NCBI GenBank assembly: GCA_036872755.1
Contig: JAVHNS010000008.1
Span: 310,001 to 374,000 of the forward strand
Length of the DNA stretch: 64,000 bases
Direction: 5' to 3'
Source: Orbilia blumenaviensis
Taxonomy: Eukaryota > Ascomycota > Orbiliomycetes > Orbiliales > Orbiliaceae
How positions within the stretch are numbered: position 1 is the first letter of the stretch; every line of letters begins with the position of its first letter. A program made the translations under genes and the position numbers. Under the pieces are notes generated by a model, which was not told the DNA's origin, did not search any database, and saw only the letters and a program-made list of their open reading frames with translations. This document shows, one piece after another, positions 45,714 to 56,454 of this stretch.

Positions 45714-47108
45714 ATGCCAGCAGAGCGGAGAACACCTAGGGCGCGATCGGAAGAAGGGCGGCTCCATAGAGCGCCCTACCGACGACCTAGGTCAGGCCCA
45801 CCGGAGCCTTTACCAGCGGTTACCACCATTACGGTAACCATGCCTATAACCCCCACTTCGGGTGGTAGTGCCCAAATCCCTAGCACCCAACCCGAGGAGA
45901 GTGCCGCGCAGGTAGCTGCAGGCATGCCGTTCGACATTCGGCTCTTTGTAAGGGCAAGACGAATCGCGGCTGGGGGTCAATCTCCTTCTCCGTCCCTCCT
46001 GGGTGAGCCCAGAGGGACAGCCTCGCCGAGACCCAGATCTCCCTTGCAACGGAGTCGACACGGGTCCGAGCCCCTTTCGGAGGGGCTCCCCGTCCCATTG
46101 CAGCCGAGTTCTGGCAGTGGCACCAAGAAGACGACCAAGTCGTCTCGACAATCTGGTCTTAGACCAAATGCCACGAGTTCTCAGAGGCAGTCAACCATGT
46201 CGAGGGCTACACGCAGTCGGCGCAACTTGTCGGAGGCTGAGGCTGACCGTCTTCTCGACGAAGCCAGGTCCACTGTGTCCGAACGCCTTGAGCGCGAGGA
46301 TCAGCGTCGACCTGGAGTCGAGGATGATGCGTCACCGATGACGCCACCGAGCGCTCGACCCAGCGTTGCGGAACAGCCGACGGAGGATGTGAACGGTGAG
46401 GAGGTTGGTCCTGCCATGCGTCGTTTGATACGACGTCGTGCGCGTCGGGCTGACCGAATCGCTCGTGAGCAGTCTCTGGAAGCTCTCGCAAACGCTGGGA
46501 ATATCAATGCCCAAGAAAGGCCGAGAGGTGCAAGACGGACAGTTCGACGACGACGGGACGTCACTACAAATACCAGAACCCCTGCAGTTGGCCGTAATGG
46601 CCGACAGCTCGGTGCTGATGGTAGAGTAGCCCCCGTTGGAGGAGAGCCGGTCCCTGCCTTACAACAGGCGCAGCGCGGCAATACAAATGGCCGAGGAAGA
46701 CAACAGACCAGGGTCCTCTCCGTAGTTCGACCTGAGGGTGGTGAACAGCTACCCGAAAGGTTGACGCGCGATGACCTCCCAGTCCAAGGCCATGTTCTGA
46801 CAATGACAAATCCAGCTGCCGAAGAACGGTACATTCGGGACCTTCTTGAGCTGCGACGAAGAGTCGAGGAGACCTTCGTGCCAGAAGATCAGCAAGCGCC
46901 TGCGCCGGCCCCATGGGCCCCACCCGCCATACCGGCCCGACGAGTCGTCCTGACAGAGATCCCAATGAACACCTTGAACAACGGCCCCGTAGTTCTTAGG
47001 GGGAGACAGGTACGGCAAGGTGTTGTAATAGACCGCCAACGACGACGCCAGCGCCCGGGTGCCCAAACCTACCAAGATAACCTTAGAGGTGTTCTTGGCC
47101 CCAGGTGA
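45714..47108 (+). CDS. Arg-rich disordered protein of unknown function
   Basis: A single open frame of 464 residues from the ATG at 45714 (MPAERRTPRARS); the frame is open slightly upstream but without an ATG. Composition is rich in Arg, Pro, Ser, Glu and Gln, with blocks such as RRLIRRRARRADR and RRTVRRRRD, and no membrane or signal segment. Near the C-terminus there is one helical segment (ERYIRDLLELRRRVEETF) followed by a Pro/Ala linker. The coding region is GC-richer than its surroundings, and the opposite strand is also widely open, as expected of GC-rich DNA. I recognise no family. It could be a host nucleic-acid-binding protein or the remnant of a gag-like retroelement frame. No pol motifs follow it, and the promoter with TATA box and leader intron looks like a host gene. 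Confidence 0.5.
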   Translation: MPAERRTPRARSEEGRLHRAPYRRPRSGPPEPLPAVTTITVTMPITPTSGGSAQIPSTQPEESAAQVAAGMPFDIRLFVRARRIAAGGQSPSPSLLGEPRGTASPRPRSPLQRSRHGSEPLSEGLPVPLQPSSGSGTKKTTKSSRQSGLRPNATSSQRQSTMSRATRSRRNLSEAEADRLLDEARSTVSERLEREDQRRPGVEDDASPMTPPSARPSVAEQPTEDVNGEEVGPAMRRLIRRRARRADRIAREQSLEALANAGNINAQERPRGARRTVRRRRDVTTNTRTPAVGRNGRQLGADGRVAPVGGEPVPALQQAQRGNTNGRGRQQTRVLSVVRPEGGEQLPERLTRDDLPVQGHVLTMTNPAAEERYIRDLLELRRRVEETFVPEDQQAPAPAPWAPPAIPARRVVLTEIPMNTLNNGPVVLRGRQVRQGVVIDRQRRRQRPGAQTYQDNLRGVLGPR

Positions 47109-47876
47109 AGGCGGACCGGCAGTGCGTCCGGCGAAACATCGACTGTGGGGCGCCAATAGTTGACGACAAGGAGAAAAAGTATCATTGAGAGGAGGTCCAC
47201 AAGGGGTGACTACGACTTACATACCCTCGACTTGATACGGAGGACAACATCAAAATAGGCACGAATCCGGGGAATGAAGAAGAAACGTGTGAGTCATCCG
47301 TACTGATCCCACGGATGCATGGCTTTACAGAATGTGCCAGGCGGCAAAAATTTCCCCTTCAAGTACATGTATATTCGGTGTCGTTTCTCCCCTCTCCAGG
47401 AGTATTTCCGCTAGACTGACTTAATATATCGTAGTAGGGCGCTCCGGCCGAGCCGAGGTCTTCATGGCTCGATCTATGAACCTTATTAACTTCTGGCTTG
47501 GTACCAGACTAGTCTCATAGTATACGACGCTTCGTTGGCAAAGTGACTAGTACGAGACTACGACTTGGTTGGTCTAAAGTGGGCCTCTTAAATCTTATTT
47601 TATATTGGTCCAGCAACCATCTGCAGGCCTGAGCTCGAGTTTCTTTTGGGAGTGTGAGGTACAAAGCTTTGCGTTGGTGTGGAAGGGCCGATAGTGTGCA
47701 TATGTGGCACAGCAAGCTTTTGATACATGCCGAAATCTTACCCCTCTTTGCGCCGCTCTAAAAATTTACTAAGGATTTGAGCGGCGATTTTTTCACGTCA
47801 CTGGTTACCACGGTACAGAGCAAAACTACGACGACATCGATACCACCGAGAATTCTGAAAAGAGTCGGATCCTGAT
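47109..47876. other. Intergenic region
   Basis: No gene recognised. Two related GACTAGT...ACGAC-like segments near 47507-47530 and 47545-47566 repeat part of their sequence. Their meaning is unclear. Confidence 0.5.
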
Positions 47877-48977
47877 ATGGCGTCTATAACATCGCTCCAA
47901 ACAGAGCTCCTCCTTCAAGTATTCGACGATCTGTCTATCTCTGACCAGGCGAGATGCGCACAAGCTTGCAAACGATTCTATCACATAATTTCCGATCTGA
48001 AGATCACGGATTATGATATCAAGTTCGACTACCCATCTTTCTCTGTTTGGAGACTTGTTCGATGCCTACTTATCAACCCTCAAATTGGTGAACGGTTTCA
48101 AAAATTGACATTGAAATTTTATCTGCGAGGGCGCCGCGTGCCTGAGACCCCGACGTTGAAGTGGAACTGGACGAACGAAGAAGAAATTGAAATCAAGAAG
48201 CTCTGCGATGCCTGGAACATTGGCTCAACATGGAATCTTATACAAGAAGGCATCTCCTCGAGGGCACTCCTCCCACTGCTACTCCGCCATACCACCTGCC
48301 TAAGAAACATAGACTTTGGGGAGATGTACGACGGATTCGTATATACAGACCCTTCGCTCGACTTTAATGAGGTAGAGGCCCTCAGGATATGGAATGGATC
48401 GATCGCCGGGGGACACATGTCATTTGCCGACTATAGCTTCATGAAGAGTCATTTCTTCAACCAACAAGATTTTGAACGCCTATCTCTCAACTTTGTAACA
48501 AAGACCTCGTGGTTTTCTGAGACTATGGGCCAGACTGTCTTGAGTCTTTCCAACATCACAGAGTTTACATACTGGGGGTGCAAAACGAACGATCGATGGA
48601 ATACGCATGATAGTGATGCGCGTGAATTTGTTTCGAGACTACTATTGCTTCCACGGCTGGAAGTTGTGAAAATCGGGAAAATAAGAACGATTAGCAGGCG
48701 CCACGGCTTTTACAAAGATATCCCTGACGACACGCGGTGTTCGATCAAACATCTAGAACTCATTGGTTGTTGGTTCTTGGAGCCGGATTTTGAGGACTTT
48801 GCGGAGCTTACACACTGCCTAGAGAGTTTCAAGTGTGTTATCGACTTATCAGAGTCGATGGGATATGAAATATCAGAGCGAAGAGTTACCGATTTCTTTC
48901 TGAGCAACAACAAGGGGACTTTGACGAGGGACCGGGTGTCTGTTACGACGGACGATAGAAGTCGGGGCCGAAGCTAA
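47877..48977 (+). CDS. F-box protein
   Basis: An intronless 366-residue frame from an ATG at 47877. An F-box is visible at residues of about 6-40 (LQTELLLQVFDDLSISDQ, then ARCAQACKRFYHII). The rest has irregular leucine-rich spacing (LRNIDFGEMYDGF, LSLSNITEFTYWGC, IKHLELIGCWFL), as in fungal F-box proteins with a degenerate LRR-like C-terminus. It probably recruits an unknown substrate to an SCF ubiquitin ligase. The last 15 residues are basic and polar (DDRSRGRS end). Confidence 0.85.
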   Translation: MASITSLQTELLLQVFDDLSISDQARCAQACKRFYHIISDLKITDYDIKFDYPSFSVWRLVRCLLINPQIGERFQKLTLKFYLRGRRVPETPTLKWNWTNEEEIEIKKLCDAWNIGSTWNLIQEGISSRALLPLLLRHTTCLRNIDFGEMYDGFVYTDPSLDFNEVEALRIWNGSIAGGHMSFADYSFMKSHFFNQQDFERLSLNFVTKTSWFSETMGQTVLSLSNITEFTYWGCKTNDRWNTHDSDAREFVSRLLLLPRLEVVKIGKIRTISRRHGFYKDIPDDTRCSIKHLELIGCWFLEPDFEDFAELTHCLESFKCVIDLSESMGYEISERRVTDFFLSNNKGTLTRDRVSVTTDDRSRGRS

Positions 48978-49715
48978 AAATGGAAAGAAATTGTGATCAA
49001 GGGTGCTCTTGGGGGTTTCTTCTTGTTCGGGTCACGAATGGTTCATTGGTGTTCGGTGTCGCGATATAACTTGGTTTCCAGCTCCGAGTTTTGTATTTAT
49101 TTGGGCAAAGCGGGGGAAAACAACGGGTTTGATGGAAGACTGTACCGGTTCGCCCAAGAACCCCCCTAGAGGGCCTAGGGAGTGAAAGGGGATTGTGGAA
49201 ACAGTTGCTGGGAGAGTTTTGGATCCCATTAATCAATTTGACCAGCCCGAGGCCGTTTGCGAGTTATAGCCCTGTGACACTTAAGACACCGATAATGGGT
49301 TTGGGGAACATCTCCTGCCTATTGTCAAATCCATCTGCTTGGCTCCTTTGCGCCATTAACCACTTCAAAAGACTGCCATAAGGGTCAGTAAACGCTATCA
49401 ATTCGAGAGCACGGGCACCTGCTCCACGTTTCATCGTCCATCATCTTGGAAGCTGCACATATCGTGCATACTCAGCTGTGTTGACGTTGTGTTTTTCCTG
49501 GGCCGACGTGACACAAGAAAAAAGCAAGTCCAGTTCGACAACACGCGAAGGATTCCCACCAGTTTCGGTTCTTCGAAAGCATCATTCACCTACAAGCTCC
49601 AAGCAGCTGGTCTGCCTCTTCTCTTCTCTTACCAACCTATCTCCCTTCATTCTCTCCTTCCTTCTTTCAACGAAAGGATACCATGACCCAGCGTATCCCG
49701 TCCTAATCAGCAACG
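48978..49715. other. Intergenic region and Tfb4 promoter
   Basis: Short spacer with CT-rich leader from about 49540 to 49700. No gene recognised. A GGTTC-GCCCAA-GAACC hairpin occurs near 49147-49162 but is not part of a tRNA. Confidence 0.55.
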
Positions 49716-50957
49716 ATGGATAAGGTTGATGGCACCGAACACTACAACTTCAAGGCCCCGGCCGACCTAGCTACGCTCCAGGTCATAATCCTCGACACAA
49801 ATCCTCTCGCCTGGGCCAAACTAGAGAAATCGAGCTCGCTTTCTTTCCCGTCCGCACTCTCGCAACTATTGATCTTCGCGAATGCCCACTTAGCATTCTC
49901 TCAATCGAACCGCTGTGCCGTGATCGCAAATCACATCGATGGCGCACACTTCCTTTCCCCCGCAGACCCTGGTATTGATCCTCGTGATCCCGGCGAGGCG
50001 GATCTAACTCCTGAGGAGCTTAAGGAGATCGCTCAGCAGAACGCCAGCAAATACCGTGTCTTTCGACTTCTGGAAGATGAAGTACGCGCTTCGTACCGAC
50101 GCTTGATAATGGGCACAACCCCCGCGGCAGTTATGGCAAGCCCGAATGGATCTTCAATGGCTGGTGCATTAGGTGCAGCACTCTCTTATATCAATCGAAT
50201 ATGTTTTGGTGGAACTGGTGGAAGGTCTACGGGTGTACCTGGGGATGAGAAGTCAAAGGTTACTAGCGCTGGTGGGAAGGTGGATGATACCGGCAGGACC
50301 ATGCATGCTAAAATTCTGGTTGTCAGTGTCACACCTGACCCTGCGAATCAATATATCCCTGTGATGAACAGTATATTCGCTTCACAAAGATTGGTAAGAG
50401 ACATTGAATTTCATACTATGAGGGGTGAGCCGGGTCTAATTATACATTATAGAAAGTTCCAATTGATGTCTGCAAGCTCCAAAACGCTACGGTGTTTCTT
50501 CAACAGGCGGCAGATGCGACCGGTGGTGTCTACATGGAACCCGAGCATCCACAAGGTTTATTACAGTACCTGATGGTGGGGTTCTTGCCTGACCATCTTG
50601 CCCGACGAAGCTTGATTCTCCCGACAAAAGTCGACGTTGACTTTCGTGCTGCCTGTTTCTGTCATAAGAAGGTTATGGATATTGGGTTTGTCTGTTCAAT
50701 ATGCTTGAGTAGTATGTTTCTCTTCTATCACGCCCTACTAATTTGCAAAGATACTAACGAACTTAACAGTATTTTGCGACCCACCTGAAGGCGCTGTGTG
50801 CAGTACTTGTCAAGTAAAACTGGACGTTACTTCCCTCGAAAATCTTGGCAAACCAGTCGTTCTTCCAGCAAAGAAGAAAAAGAAGAAGAAAGCCATCGAT
50901 TCGCTCCCCGAAAGCGGTGTTGCTAGCGCAGCTGATAGCCCCGCCCCAGCTGACTGA
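49716..50957 (+). CDS. TFB4: TFIIH core subunit Tfb4 (p34/GTF2H3)
   Basis: Three exons, 49716-50393, 50453-50711 and 50770-50957, with introns of 59 and 58 nt, give 374 residues. The N-terminal von Willebrand A-like domain starts LQVIILDTNPLAWAKLE and includes FANAHLAFSQSNRCAVIANH, then ILVVSVTPDPANQYIPVMNSIFASQRL-KVPIDVC across intron 1. A VFLQQAADATGGVY, QGLLQYLM block follows. The C-terminal C4 zinc finger is CFCHKK...GFVCSICLSIFC...GAVCSTC, whose centre is completed across intron 2. TFIIH acts in RNA polymerase II promoter opening and nucleotide excision repair in the nucleus, and Tfb4 pairs with Ssl1/p44. A Lys-rich run near the end may be a nuclear signal. Two loops (about 80-105 and 135-190) are longer than in yeast. 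Confidence 0.95.
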
Positions 50958-51336
50958 ATCACTTATCAATGTGAATTCTGCTCTCCTTTTATCTATACAC
51001 ACCCTGGCGGATATGATACCCTATATGCATGCTCAATAGTCCCTTATCTTTGTTATTCTTTCTTAGATGTTTTCATAAACCTGGAATAGATTTGCGGTTG
51101 CTTAGAGATAAAAATGTGAAATAATAGTGGCAATCAAAAGCTTGATCCTCAATTTGATGGCATTTAAATCCACAGAAATAGCAAGAACATTTGATGTTAA
51201 CAAAATACAAAGTCAAAGAGCCTGTGCACAGAAATGAAAATTTTTTTGTGGACAATCAATATCCCCTGCAAGAAACCTGCTCGGCCGTCCTGAAACTACC
51301 TTTTTCTTCATAAGTTCCACCCTAGCCACGGAGAAT
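50958..51336. other. Convergent intergenic region
   Basis: 379 bp between the stop codons of Tfb4 and the PSD-like gene. It is AT-rich and probably holds the 3' UTRs of both; no gene. Confidence 0.6.
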
Positions 51337-52704
51337 CTAATATCCATATTCGCCGACCGTGTTGAATTCTGCAGTCAACTCAGCTTGAATATAGGAACTT
51401 CGAACCGCATACCACTGGTTTCTCTTAACGTCATACTTATCAAAGTTCAGCTTGACGCCTCTCTGGAAGCACATGATGTAATCGCTACCTCCAAACATGA
51501 ACTTACTCAACTCCTCACCTTTCTTTACCTTGTAGCCCGGCTTGATGTTGTCTTTGATGACGACACTGCTCACGTGGCTCATACCAATTGGCAAGAAAGC
51601 AACCAGCCCTATGGAGTCAGTCTTAATGATGATCAACCCGCGGGCTTGTGAGAACTGGTAGCCTGGGTAATCAGGGGCATCGAGGTCAGCGACTTGGTTA
51701 TCATCATCACCGCTGACGCCAGGGATTGGGATCTGTAGCTTCTTGCTTAGGTATCCGATATTGTGACGTGGTACCACCCGAGGATTACGAATTGGTCGAA
51801 GTGGACGTCTTGGAGCAAGGCTTGGAGGTTTCCCTTCCTCTTGCTTGACATAGACTTCCAAGTAAACGTTACCTGGAACGACTTTGGCTTCTAGGATCTC
51901 ACCGTCAACTGGGGAATGTTGACGATGATAATCGGCGGGGCCCAAAAAGGCGTGCATAAAAGTGCCGCCTGCGAACCTCTTTGAGTATTCGCTGCCATCG
52001 AGTAGCTGTGAGATATTGTAGGGGAGGGATTTAATTTCCACTTGGTGTGCGTTTTTGTAGTCAAATGAGACAGTGGCATCGTCGTCAATCTTCCAAGAAC
52101 CGTCAAAGCTGCTGTCGGCACCATTGCAGATGGTAAAAGGATCATTGGGGTTACCAACAGGGCGTTGGGCTTGGATATCTTTGAATTCGCGAGTGAAGAA
52201 GTCATTGAAGGAGTATTCCCACCAGTTTCCTGGACCGGGGAGCTTGTAATTCTCCACACAGTATCCTGGACGGCCGTCTGGATACTTTGGTGGTGTGCTC
52301 AAGAACGTTTTGTAGGTTTCTTCAGTTAGGGATTTATTTGGCCCCTCGTCAAGCCACATGCCAATGGAATTGGAGAACATCACCATCCATTGCGATAGCT
52401 CGGAAAGCTCTTCACGGCTTTCGTTGCCAGGATAGATGGTGGATTGGAGGCCGACAACGGAGGGTTGGGCGAGGATGTAGTGGTAGGCGCAAAGCTCTTG
52501 GTACACCTTCAAACCCGTTTTGTCTTCACTGGGGATCCAGTGGAGGAAGGCATCAAGATAGTTATAGAGATCTTCGAGGTTGTTAATGTTGGCGAGTTCT
52601 TTGGCGCCGGACTCCTTAGCCGTCTTGATGGCGGTCTTAAAGCGGTGATGCCAGTCATTGGCACCGATAAGGTTGATGAGGGATTGAGTTACACGGTGGA
52701 CCAT
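51337..52704 (-). CDS. Phosphatidylserine decarboxylase-like pyruvoyl enzyme (soluble, PsiD-like group)
   Basis: An intronless 455-residue protein from an ATG at 52704. The N-terminal 170 residues match the helical domain of fungal PSD-like decarboxylases (NDWHHRFKTAIKTAKESG, LQSTIYPGNESREELSELS). The catalytic domain begins near FNDFFTREFK, contains DYHRQHSPVDGEI with the conserved His, and ends with FGGSD, where Ser407 is the expected self-cleavage site that becomes the pyruvoyl group. Classical phosphatidylserine decarboxylases have LGST; Ser is kept here but Thr is Asp. There is no signal, mitochondrial presequence or membrane segment, so the enzyme is probably cytosolic. This soluble group includes enzymes that decarboxylate free amino acids such as tryptophan. 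Substrate here is unknown. No biosynthetic cluster genes are next to it. Confidence 0.88.
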   Translation of the reverse strand: MVHRVTQSLINLIGANDWHHRFKTAIKTAKESGAKELANINNLEDLYNYLDAFLHWIPSEDKTGLKVYQELCAYHYILAQPSVVGLQSTIYPGNESREELSELSQWMVMFSNSIGMWLDEGPNKSLTEETYKTFLSTPPKYPDGRPGYCVENYKLPGPGNWWEYSFNDFFTREFKDIQAQRPVGNPNDPFTICNGADSSFDGSWKIDDDATVSFDYKNAHQVEIKSLPYNISQLLDGSEYSKRFAGGTFMHAFLGPADYHRQHSPVDGEILEAKVVPGNVYLEVYVKQEEGKPPSLAPRRPLRPIRNPRVVPRHNIGYLSKKLQIPIPGVSGDDDNQVADLDAPDYPGYQFSQARGLIIIKTDSIGLVAFLPIGMSHVSSVVIKDNIKPGYKVKKGEELSKFMFGGSDYIMCFQRGVKLNFDKYDVKRNQWYAVRSSYIQAELTAEFNTVGEYGY

Positions 52705-55700
52705 TGTGACCGTGGTTTATGTAGGATATACAATCAAGGGTTGAATTCTTATGATTATGAAGAGAGGTACTCTACTGGTAATGCGAATGAGACAGTTGTA
52801 GGTAGATATCATATAGTAGGACGAGTAGGACGATATTCTGCCCCTTTATATAGTTTTTATCAGTCTACTTAATTTCAATCATGTACTCAGAAATTTGAAA
52901 TGCTGTCACTACCCCCACGGCAATGCGATTGTATACACCGTTCACATTCCTGACCTACTCGGCGTGCGAGGGGTCTCTCTAGTGGTCTATCCAATCAATT
53001 ATCTCCGTGCACTGTTCATACGATGGACCCCGCTTTCCCTGATTGAATATGAAGTCATGAGCAGACGCATTCATCCATGTTCAATGCGTATCTAGGATAC
53101 CTTTGGAGTCAGGGCCTACGCTCGGAGTTTGGCTAGCGCTATAGCCAGAGTGGTTGAGCAATTCACGTCCCACTGCATGAACCTAATGCACTCAAAGATA
53201 GTTCATACTACCTAGGTAGTCGATACGGCATGCAACTGTAGGAGGGACAGGATGGTGGCGCGTACGAATTTTGTGGATATACCAACTTATTAACTTAGCC
53301 CTATTGCCTCCTGTTTTATGCAAACTGTGTATATAGTTTCTATATTTTACTTCGTGGGGAATTCAAACCCATTTTTACAGTTAACGAATCAATACATAAA
53401 TATCTCATAAAGTTTTCATGAAATACCAAGCCAGAGACACATCGTTTCACTTTCAAGGAGCGTTCGCTAATAGCGATATCGCCGAATGCAGAACTCCAAA
53501 ATGGTTAGCTTCCGAAGATTCTCAAACTCCGGGCCGTTACTGGCTGACCCGCTCACCAGCCTGGAATGTGGAGAAAGTATCCTATATTGGAGGATAATAT
53601 AGGGTGGGTCCGTATATGTGAGCAGGGGCAAAAATCAAGTATGGGAATATACTTAATATGCGGATATCATATGCATGTCCCTCATGCGGGGTACTTTTTG
53701 ATTGGAAGATCGTGAAGTATCCTGCCCGGAAGGAATGTAGAAATTTAGATCTGGCATCCAGAGCAGCTGCTGTGCTAACCATACTCTGACAGGTGTATGT
53801 GCATGTGCAGTTAGGCTGGGTAGCGTTAGCTCGATCTCCTAAACACAGATGTTGAACAAAAGGGTGTTTCATTCCAGGGAATTCCGAGGTACAACATTGA
53901 CGACAACTCCTTTAAAAGAGACTTACGCAAGAAATGAAACAGAATGTCGATTGTCGCAGTCGGTCATGAGTACAAACTTTTAAGCGGCAGGATGGTTAAA
54001 AGATAACGGTTACACAGATTTGCTAGGTGCCGGTAGTACTGTGTTTTCGACGTTCCCGGCCCGTTAGGCGAGTCGAGACCCCAGCTGCCCAGGCCAAATC
54101 GCGATTCGATTCCACGCATTTGACAACTCCGCATGCCCCGCTTTTCGACAAGGGAGCCCCATCTTTAGAAGTCTCAACCGAATATAGCGAAGGCAATTCA
54201 ACCTGTATGGATTGAATCTCTTGCAGACAATGGAAGATCCTGACCAGTTGGAAGAGAAAATCGACCAATTGGCCAATCGAGTTCCACCCTCGTGCATACG
54301 GAAGCTACCCGAGGAATGCTCGGATATGCAAGTGCGGCACGAAGTTTATCGAACCGAAACCGGACATGCATGGGTTTAGGGAAGAGCAAAAACTACAGCC
54401 TGGACGCCAGGGCCACATCAGCTGGGAATGGTTTCTCTCCCCAGCCGTCTGGCAGCTATTATACATTTCATATTAATATATTCTGATATAATATCAGAAC
54501 CGAGATATTTTAACAGTTGCCACCCAATGACCGCCGCTTGCCGTGCACCTGTCGGTAGATGCGTAGACGTCGACGTGGTCTATGGCCTCCGAACGATTAG
54601 TCTTTCAAATGTTTCTAAGTACAATATACCTGTTCTCTGTTGGGATCTCTCTGGAAAACCTTGAAGGAGAATCCAGAACACATGTTTTTGCCGTAGAATC
54701 TCCTGGCCATCTTCTTGCGGGTGATTTCCGGTTTAAATTAAGGGAAAAATAATTGATCTCCTAAGCTAAGCTAAGGATCATAGGTAGAAGCAATTGAGTT
54801 TGAGCCTTCGGTTTGAATGAGCTGTAGTCGCCTTGACGCTAGGGCCGTTCCGAGCCTCTCAGGGTCCCAAGAATAACATTACAAAACTAGGAGCGGGTGG
54901 GCTGACACTCCCCGGAAATTTATTAGCGACAAGTAATATAGTAATATTATACTAGGTACATAGGAGCTGGCTATTATATGCATAATATGGAAGATTACTA
55001 TTAGACCAGGGCCGCTGGCTTCGTGGAGGCTGGTTTATGAGACCAATTAGAACCCGAACATCGGTCCCCTTTGCATAAATGCGTTGTGGATGCTAGTATC
55101 ATAACTTTGATAATGTAAGGTTATGCTGCCTTTTCTATCCAGCTTGTATTTTTATTATTTCACGGATTCATCTGGGTATAAAGCCAATATATGATAGAAT
55201 ATAGTTCATAACAGTTATTTATTTTTGCCAACTTGGATAACAGTCGAAGTCAACAGCCGGGCCAATATCTGGGTAAGTATAGACAGGCCTACTAAATGAG
55301 CGCTCCGCTATCCAAACGTAGGAATTCTAAATGCTGGTTGCTACTATATTCGTAACCGGTAACACAAGATAATCTATCAAGGACTGGAAAAGGTCCTAGC
55401 GCGGCTGGCGTGGTAATCAGTAACAAACGTCCCAAGTGGGCAGTTATAACTGTAACTACCATGATACCGACTCGCATATGCATACTAGTACCAAGCCAGC
55501 ACTTTTAGACTGTGTAACATCCATCAAAGCAGCTTCCTAGCTCTTGAGCATATGCCAACATATAGGGTCTCGTATTACGTTCCAAATATAGGCAAAATAC
55601 CAAATAATGCTTTGGAACGTTTGCACAGATGTGAATTACCTCAACCATTTGAGCGGTGTTATCTTTGAGCACTATAGGGCTATTCATAAATTTCACGCAT

Positions 55701-56454
55701 AGATGTGATAAAACCGGTCCTGGTAGGCAAACATGATTCACCACTCTTAGCCCTGACTTAGGGAAAACTCAAATGGCGAATAGTACGCCCATAGTATTGT
55801 ATATAAGAACAAGCATGGTGTAAAAATAAACCCACAACGCCTTCCAAAGAATTACAAACAAAACCTGTTATCCCTCCTCGGTATCCTGCGATGGTGACCC
55901 TTTTCCAATGCTTTAGGAGGGATGGAAAGACTCACAAAGTCTTTACTGTGCATATACCCGTATACTTATAAGTCTATCCCAAAAAGGAAATCAGAACAGG
56001 GGGAATAGTAGAATTGAAAAGGGTCTTGCCCACAATAATGACGACGGCAGCACACGACGCATAGATCTCATTTCCCGCTACCAGCAAAGTAATAAAAAAA
56101 AGAAAGTACACAACAAGAGGGAGCGATGCAGTGCTTTGAAGTGAGCAATAGCGCCAACAGACAAAGCAGGTTCGGTTCCCTGGGGCAAATGATAAAATTT
56201 TATCTGGACACAAAAGGAAAGAGTAACGAGTAGCAGGGAACGGGCGTCGTATCAGAGTGTAGCAAAAGAAGGAGGGAATTTGCGGCAAGTACTATTTTTA
56301 ACAAGCAATGTTAGGACCAAAATATTCTAAAACCGGGGTAGCCGGCAAGTGCAGAGCGATGGGGAAGATAGGCGGGGATCGGGGAATAGTTAGAGGAGTG
56401 TCAAACCAGAATGGCCGCCGCGAATGCGATATCGTGCATATACTGACATCAAAA
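52705..56454. other. Gene-poor AT-rich region (about 3.7 kb)
   Basis: The first 150 bp is the promoter of the PSD-like gene. The rest is AT-rich with a slightly GC-richer patch at 54000-54450 that contains overlapping short frames and no recognisable protein. A CTAAG triplicate occurs near 54760. No intact mobile element was seen. Confidence 0.5.
52845..52852 (-). promoter_or_regulatory. TATA box of the PSD-like gene
   Basis: Minus-strand TATATAAA lies about 140 bp upstream of the ATG at 52704. Confidence 0.55.

Noticed and set aside
49147..49162. GGTTC-GCCCAA-GAACC hairpin considered as a tRNA T-arm
   Set aside because: The loop is not tRNA-like and no A box or other stems are nearby.
54023..54486. 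GC-richer patch with several short frames
   Set aside because: Frames overlap on both strands, lack splice-supported extensions and show no motif.
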